From the NCBI GenBank assembly GCA_963724645.1, contig CAVRVJ010000006.1, forward strand, positions 496,001 through 560,000: DNA of 64,000 bases, read 5' to 3'. Under the pieces are notes generated by a model. It was not told where the DNA came from and ran no database searches. It worked only from the letters and a program-made list of their open reading frames with translations. Source of the stretch: CAVXSP01 sp963724645 (GTDB lineage: Bacteria; Acidobacteriota; Vicinamibacteria; Vicinamibacterales; SCN-69-37). Position numbers and translations under genes: made by a program. Shown piece after piece: positions 61,493 through 64,000 of the stretch. The stretch's first letter is position 1, and every line of letters begins with the position of its first letter.

Positions 61493-62725
61493 CTAGCCGC
61501 GGGTAATCGCCTCCACGGGCACGCGCCGGGCCGCCCGGACCGCCGGATAGAGGCTGGCGAGCGCGCCGAGGACCATCACGACCGCGACGGAGGAGGCGAC
61601 GTCGCGCGGCCCCAGGGCCGGATAGATGACCTTCCCCATCCCCCACATCTCCGCGCCCGCCGCGTAGGCCGAGAAGTCGATGCCACCGTGGAGCAGCCCC
61701 ACGGTCACGAACCCCAGCGTGACGCCCACGCCGACGCCGAGCAGCAGGACGAAGATCGACTCGATCAGCACCTGGCGCAGGAGCAGGCCCGGCGCCATGC
61801 CGAGCGCCTGCAGCAGGCCGAACTCCCGGGTCCGCTCCAGCACCGCCATCAGCAGCGTGTTCACCAGCCCGGAAGCCATGGCGACGTACATGAGCGCGTA
61901 GAAGATCCAGATCCACATTTCGGCCAGTGACACCGTCGCCTCGGCGATTGGCTCGAGCGCGGTCCACGGCTGGACGTCCAGCCCGGGCGCCGCGGCGCGC
62001 AGGCGCGACACCTCGGCATCGGCGCCGGCCGGGTCGCGCAGTTCGACGGCAACCTCCGACACCCGCGCGCCGACGCCCAGCAGGCGGGCGGCCGTGGCGC
62101 GTCCCGTGAAGACATAGGTCATCTCCGTTGCGGAACGATCCGCGTCGAAGATTCCGACGACCCGGAACCCCCGCTCGGCCACCTGGTGGTCCGCTGCCTC
62201 GCTGATCAGCACGACCCGTTTTCCCAGTCCCGTGCTCAGTCGGTCGGCCAGGTCCCGCCCGAGCAGCACGCCGTCGGCGTCCGGCGAGTCGAGATCGCGT
62301 CCAGTGGTCACCGCGCCGGCGATGAACGACAGGCCCCGCTCGGCCGCGTAGTCGATGCCGACCAGCGTGACCCCGGCCGTCTCGCGCTCGCTCTGGACGA
62401 CGGCCGGCACGCGGATGCGGCTGGCCCACGCGCGGACGTTCGGCGCGCGAAGCGCGTCGAGCAGCCGGCCGTCGGGGGCCGACATCAGGTAGTCCACAGA
62501 TGGATCCGAGACGTAGCCGGGGGCGTGGATCTGCACGTGGCCGGTGAGCGTCCGGACGGCGCTGTCAACGACGCCGTTCTCCCACCCGCGGCTGAACGCC
62601 ACGTAGACGAGCATCGCCCACAGGCCGACGCCGACCGCGAGGACGACCACCGCGGTCCGGCGGCGGTAGCGCAGGACGTTGCGCGCGGCGAGGCGCGAGA
62701 GGAGCCGAAGGCTGCCGGCGCTCAT
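61493..62725 (-). CDS. FtsX-like permease of lipoprotein-export type, copy 2
   Basis: 410 residues from ATG 62725: one N-terminal helix (RRTAVVVLAVGVGLWAMLVYVAF), a periplasmic domain with IHAPGYVSDPSVDYLM and RVPAVVQSE, then three helices with MAVLERTREFGLLQALGMAPGLLLRQVLIESI. End VPVEAITRG is typical of MacB/LolC permeases. Nineteen bases separate it from the ATPase gene. Confidence 0.88.
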   Translation of the reverse strand: MSAGSLRLLSRLAARNVLRYRRRTAVVVLAVGVGLWAMLVYVAFSRGWENGVVDSAVRTLTGHVQIHAPGYVSDPSVDYLMSAPDGRLLDALRAPNVRAWASRIRVPAVVQSERETAGVTLVGIDYAAERGLSFIAGAVTTGRDLDSPDADGVLLGRDLADRLSTGLGKRVVLISEAADHQVAERGFRVVGIFDADRSATEMTYVFTGRATAARLLGVGARVSEVAVELRDPAGADAEVSRLRAAAPGLDVQPWTALEPIAEATVSLAEMWIWIFYALMYVAMASGLVNTLLMAVLERTREFGLLQALGMAPGLLLRQVLIESIFVLLLGVGVGVTLGFVTVGLLHGGIDFSAYAAGAEMWGMGKVIYPALGPRDVASSVAVVMVLGALASLYPAVRAARRVPVEAITRG

Positions 62726-63951
62726 ACGGCCTTCATCGCGTCTACCGGACGGAGCCGGCGGACGTGAAAGATGGGAAAGAGCGCCGCCAGCGACGTCGCC
62801 GCAAGGACGATGAGCGGTCCGGTCGTGATCGTGGCGAGGCTGATCTCCGGATAGATCTGCGCCGGCAGGTTCCACTGGGCGAGCAGCGCCTCGTTCGAGG
62901 CGAAGACGATACCGTGCACCGCGGCGTACCCGGTGAGGGCGAGGCCGAGCGCCATCCCGACGGCCAGGCCCGCCCCAATCAGGAAGACGAACTCGGTGGC
63001 CACCACGGTGCCGAGAAAGCGCGGCCGTACGCCGAGCGCCAGCAGCACGCCGAATTCCCGCGTGCGTTCGAGCACCGAGGTGATGAACGTGTTGAGGATG
63101 CTGAAGACGACCACCAGGACGAGCATCGCGTACAGGAACCACCCCACGGCTGCGTCAATCGCGATGCCCTGCTCCAGCCCTTCGAGCAGGTCGTTCCACG
63201 GAAGGACGGTCAGCGCCGGGCGGCCCGCGAGCAGCATCCGGATCGCGCCGGCGACGACCGGCACGTCTTCGAGCGTGCGCGTCCGAATCACGAGGCTGTG
63301 CGCGGCGCCGTCCAGCGCGAAGGCGCGCTGCAGCGCTGGCAGCGGGACCTCCACGATCTCACGGTCGAGATCCGGCGAGCCGCTCGAGAAGACGCCGACC
63401 ACCGTGCAGACGAGGGTCGCCAGCGAGCCGTCGCCGCCCTGTCCGAGCACGGTCAGCTCGTCGCCGACCTTCAGCGACAGATTCCGGGCCAGCGCGTCGC
63501 CGATCACCGCGCTCTCCGCGTCGCCCGAGGCAAGGTAGCGGCCGGCGCGCACGGTGCCGGGAATGGTGGAGACCGCCGACTCGCGATCGGGCTGGACGCC
63601 GACGACGGCGGCGCCGAAGGTGCGCGAGGGCGAACTGACCAGCGCCTCGGCCTGCGCGCGCGCGGCGACCGCGGCCACGCCCGGCACGGCGGCGATCCGC
63701 GCGGCGATCGCGGCAGCGTCCGGTACCGTCGCTTCGATGCGGGGCTTGGCGTGGTAGCCGACGTGCTGCACCTGCAGATCCCCGGTATAGACGCCGATCG
63801 CACTGTCGATCATGGCGCCGTAGCCGCCGCGCTGCGTCGCCCTCATGAAGATGAGGATCGTCGCGGCAAAGGCGACCGCCGACAGCGTGATGACGGTGCG
63901 CCGCGGGTTCCGCCAGAGGCTGCGCCAGGCGAGGCGCGTCACCAGCCTCAT
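62722..63951 (-). CDS. FtsX-like permease of lipoprotein-export type, copy 1
   Basis: About 409 residues from ATG 63951, four bases over the upstream stop. Same layout as copy 2: N-terminal helix, periplasmic domain with LQVQHVGYHAKP, then ITSVLERTREFGVLLALGVRPRFLGTVVATEFVFLIGAGLAVGMALGLAL and end RRLRPVDAMKAV. The two permeases form a LolC/LolE-like pair. Confidence 0.88.
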   Translation of the reverse strand: MRLVTRLAWRSLWRNPRRTVITLSAVAFAATILIFMRATQRGGYGAMIDSAIGVYTGDLQVQHVGYHAKPRIEATVPDAAAIAARIAAVPGVAAVAARAQAEALVSSPSRTFGAAVVGVQPDRESAVSTIPGTVRAGRYLASGDAESAVIGDALARNLSLKVGDELTVLGQGGDGSLATLVCTVVGVFSSGSPDLDREIVEVPLPALQRAFALDGAAHSLVIRTRTLEDVPVVAGAIRMLLAGRPALTVLPWNDLLEGLEQGIAIDAAVGWFLYAMLVLVVVFSILNTFITSVLERTREFGVLLALGVRPRFLGTVVATEFVFLIGAGLAVGMALGLALTGYAAVHGIVFASNEALLAQWNLPAQIYPEISLATITTGPLIVLAATSLAALFPIFHVRRLRPVDAMKAV

Positions 63952-64000
63952 TTCGGCGGCCGCTCCCACTGCGGCCGCGGGTTGCGGAGGTTCGACTGGG
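63948..64000 (-). CDS. C-terminal end of an upstream operon gene
   Basis: The right edge of the window contains only QSNLRNPRPQWERPPK and a stop overlapping the permease start (ATGA). It is the next gene of the exporter operon. In such operons an outer-membrane lipoprotein-sorting or LolA-like protein often occupies this place, but the visible part is too short to tell. Confidence 0.5.
   Translation of the reverse strand, partial: QSNLRNPRPQWERPPK

Overview
The window looks like a high-GC Acidobacteriota-type chromosome, most like the Vicinamibacteria lineage. It has two ADOP-type MacB/FtsX permeases (one next to a PadR gene), a winged-helix/TPR regulator, a PQQ dehydrogenase with a diheme cytochrome c, Tat-type secreted proteins and many small secreted proteins. 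No rRNA, tRNA or CRISPR was seen. Placement is by gene content only; Rokubacteria- or Gemmatimonadota-like bacteria are not excluded. Many genes carry single-base frameshifts without other decay, often several in one gene. This suggests residual assembly indels at least as much as true pseudogenes.

Region 1 (0.7-28.3 kb) is a respiration and tetrapyrrole island. A cytochrome bd-like integral membrane subunit is followed by three overlapping c-type cytochrome genes, one ending in an ethylbenzene-dehydrogenase-type heme b domain (1736-6661). Next come a universal-stress-protein fusion carrying three PCP_red-like domains (the domain known from light-independent protochlorophyllide reductase) and a GNAT protein. 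After an unrelated segment (10.2-16.7 kb: unknown protein, double thioredoxin-fold protein, ADOP permease with PadR, TIM-barrel protein) there follow an Mrp/NBP35 ATPase, a zinc-ribbon/PCP_red protein and a radical SAM/SPASM protein with a PCP_red tail. The convergent operon encodes a complete aa3-type cytochrome c oxidase with a cupredoxin-like protein; protoporphyrinogen oxidase and ferrochelatase genes lie beyond it. Together they could make, modify or deliver heme to the two respiratory complexes. A dispersed GC-rich repeat has invaded mainly the PCP_red/Mrp/radical SAM genes, lying inside reading frames and directly before start codons.

Region 2 (28.3-40 kb) holds a winged-helix/TPR regulator, an outer-membrane protein, a flavin monooxygenase flanked by the same repeat, an OsmC-like protein, a GT-C type membrane protein, a small secreted protein, a large XRE/NB-ARC regulator, an epimerase-like protein and a sigma-54 activator. 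Two pairs of these genes share duplicated upstream regions.

Region 3 (40-52.6 kb) has an operon for PQQ dehydrogenase, diheme cytochrome c and a GH130-like enzyme, a second ADOP permease, a cluster with a monooxygenase and an NHLP-like small protein, and a GAF/sigma-54 activator divergent from a heme-binding operon that has a well-formed -24/-12 promoter. A secreted VgrG-like protein follows.

Region 4 (52.8-59.5 kb) mixes intact redox enzymes with a lipoprotein of unknown function, short repeats and remnants of PAS, DUF1772-like and TPR genes. Region 5 (59.5-64 kb) is a LolCDE/MacB-type exporter operon with an outer-membrane protein, running off the window end.
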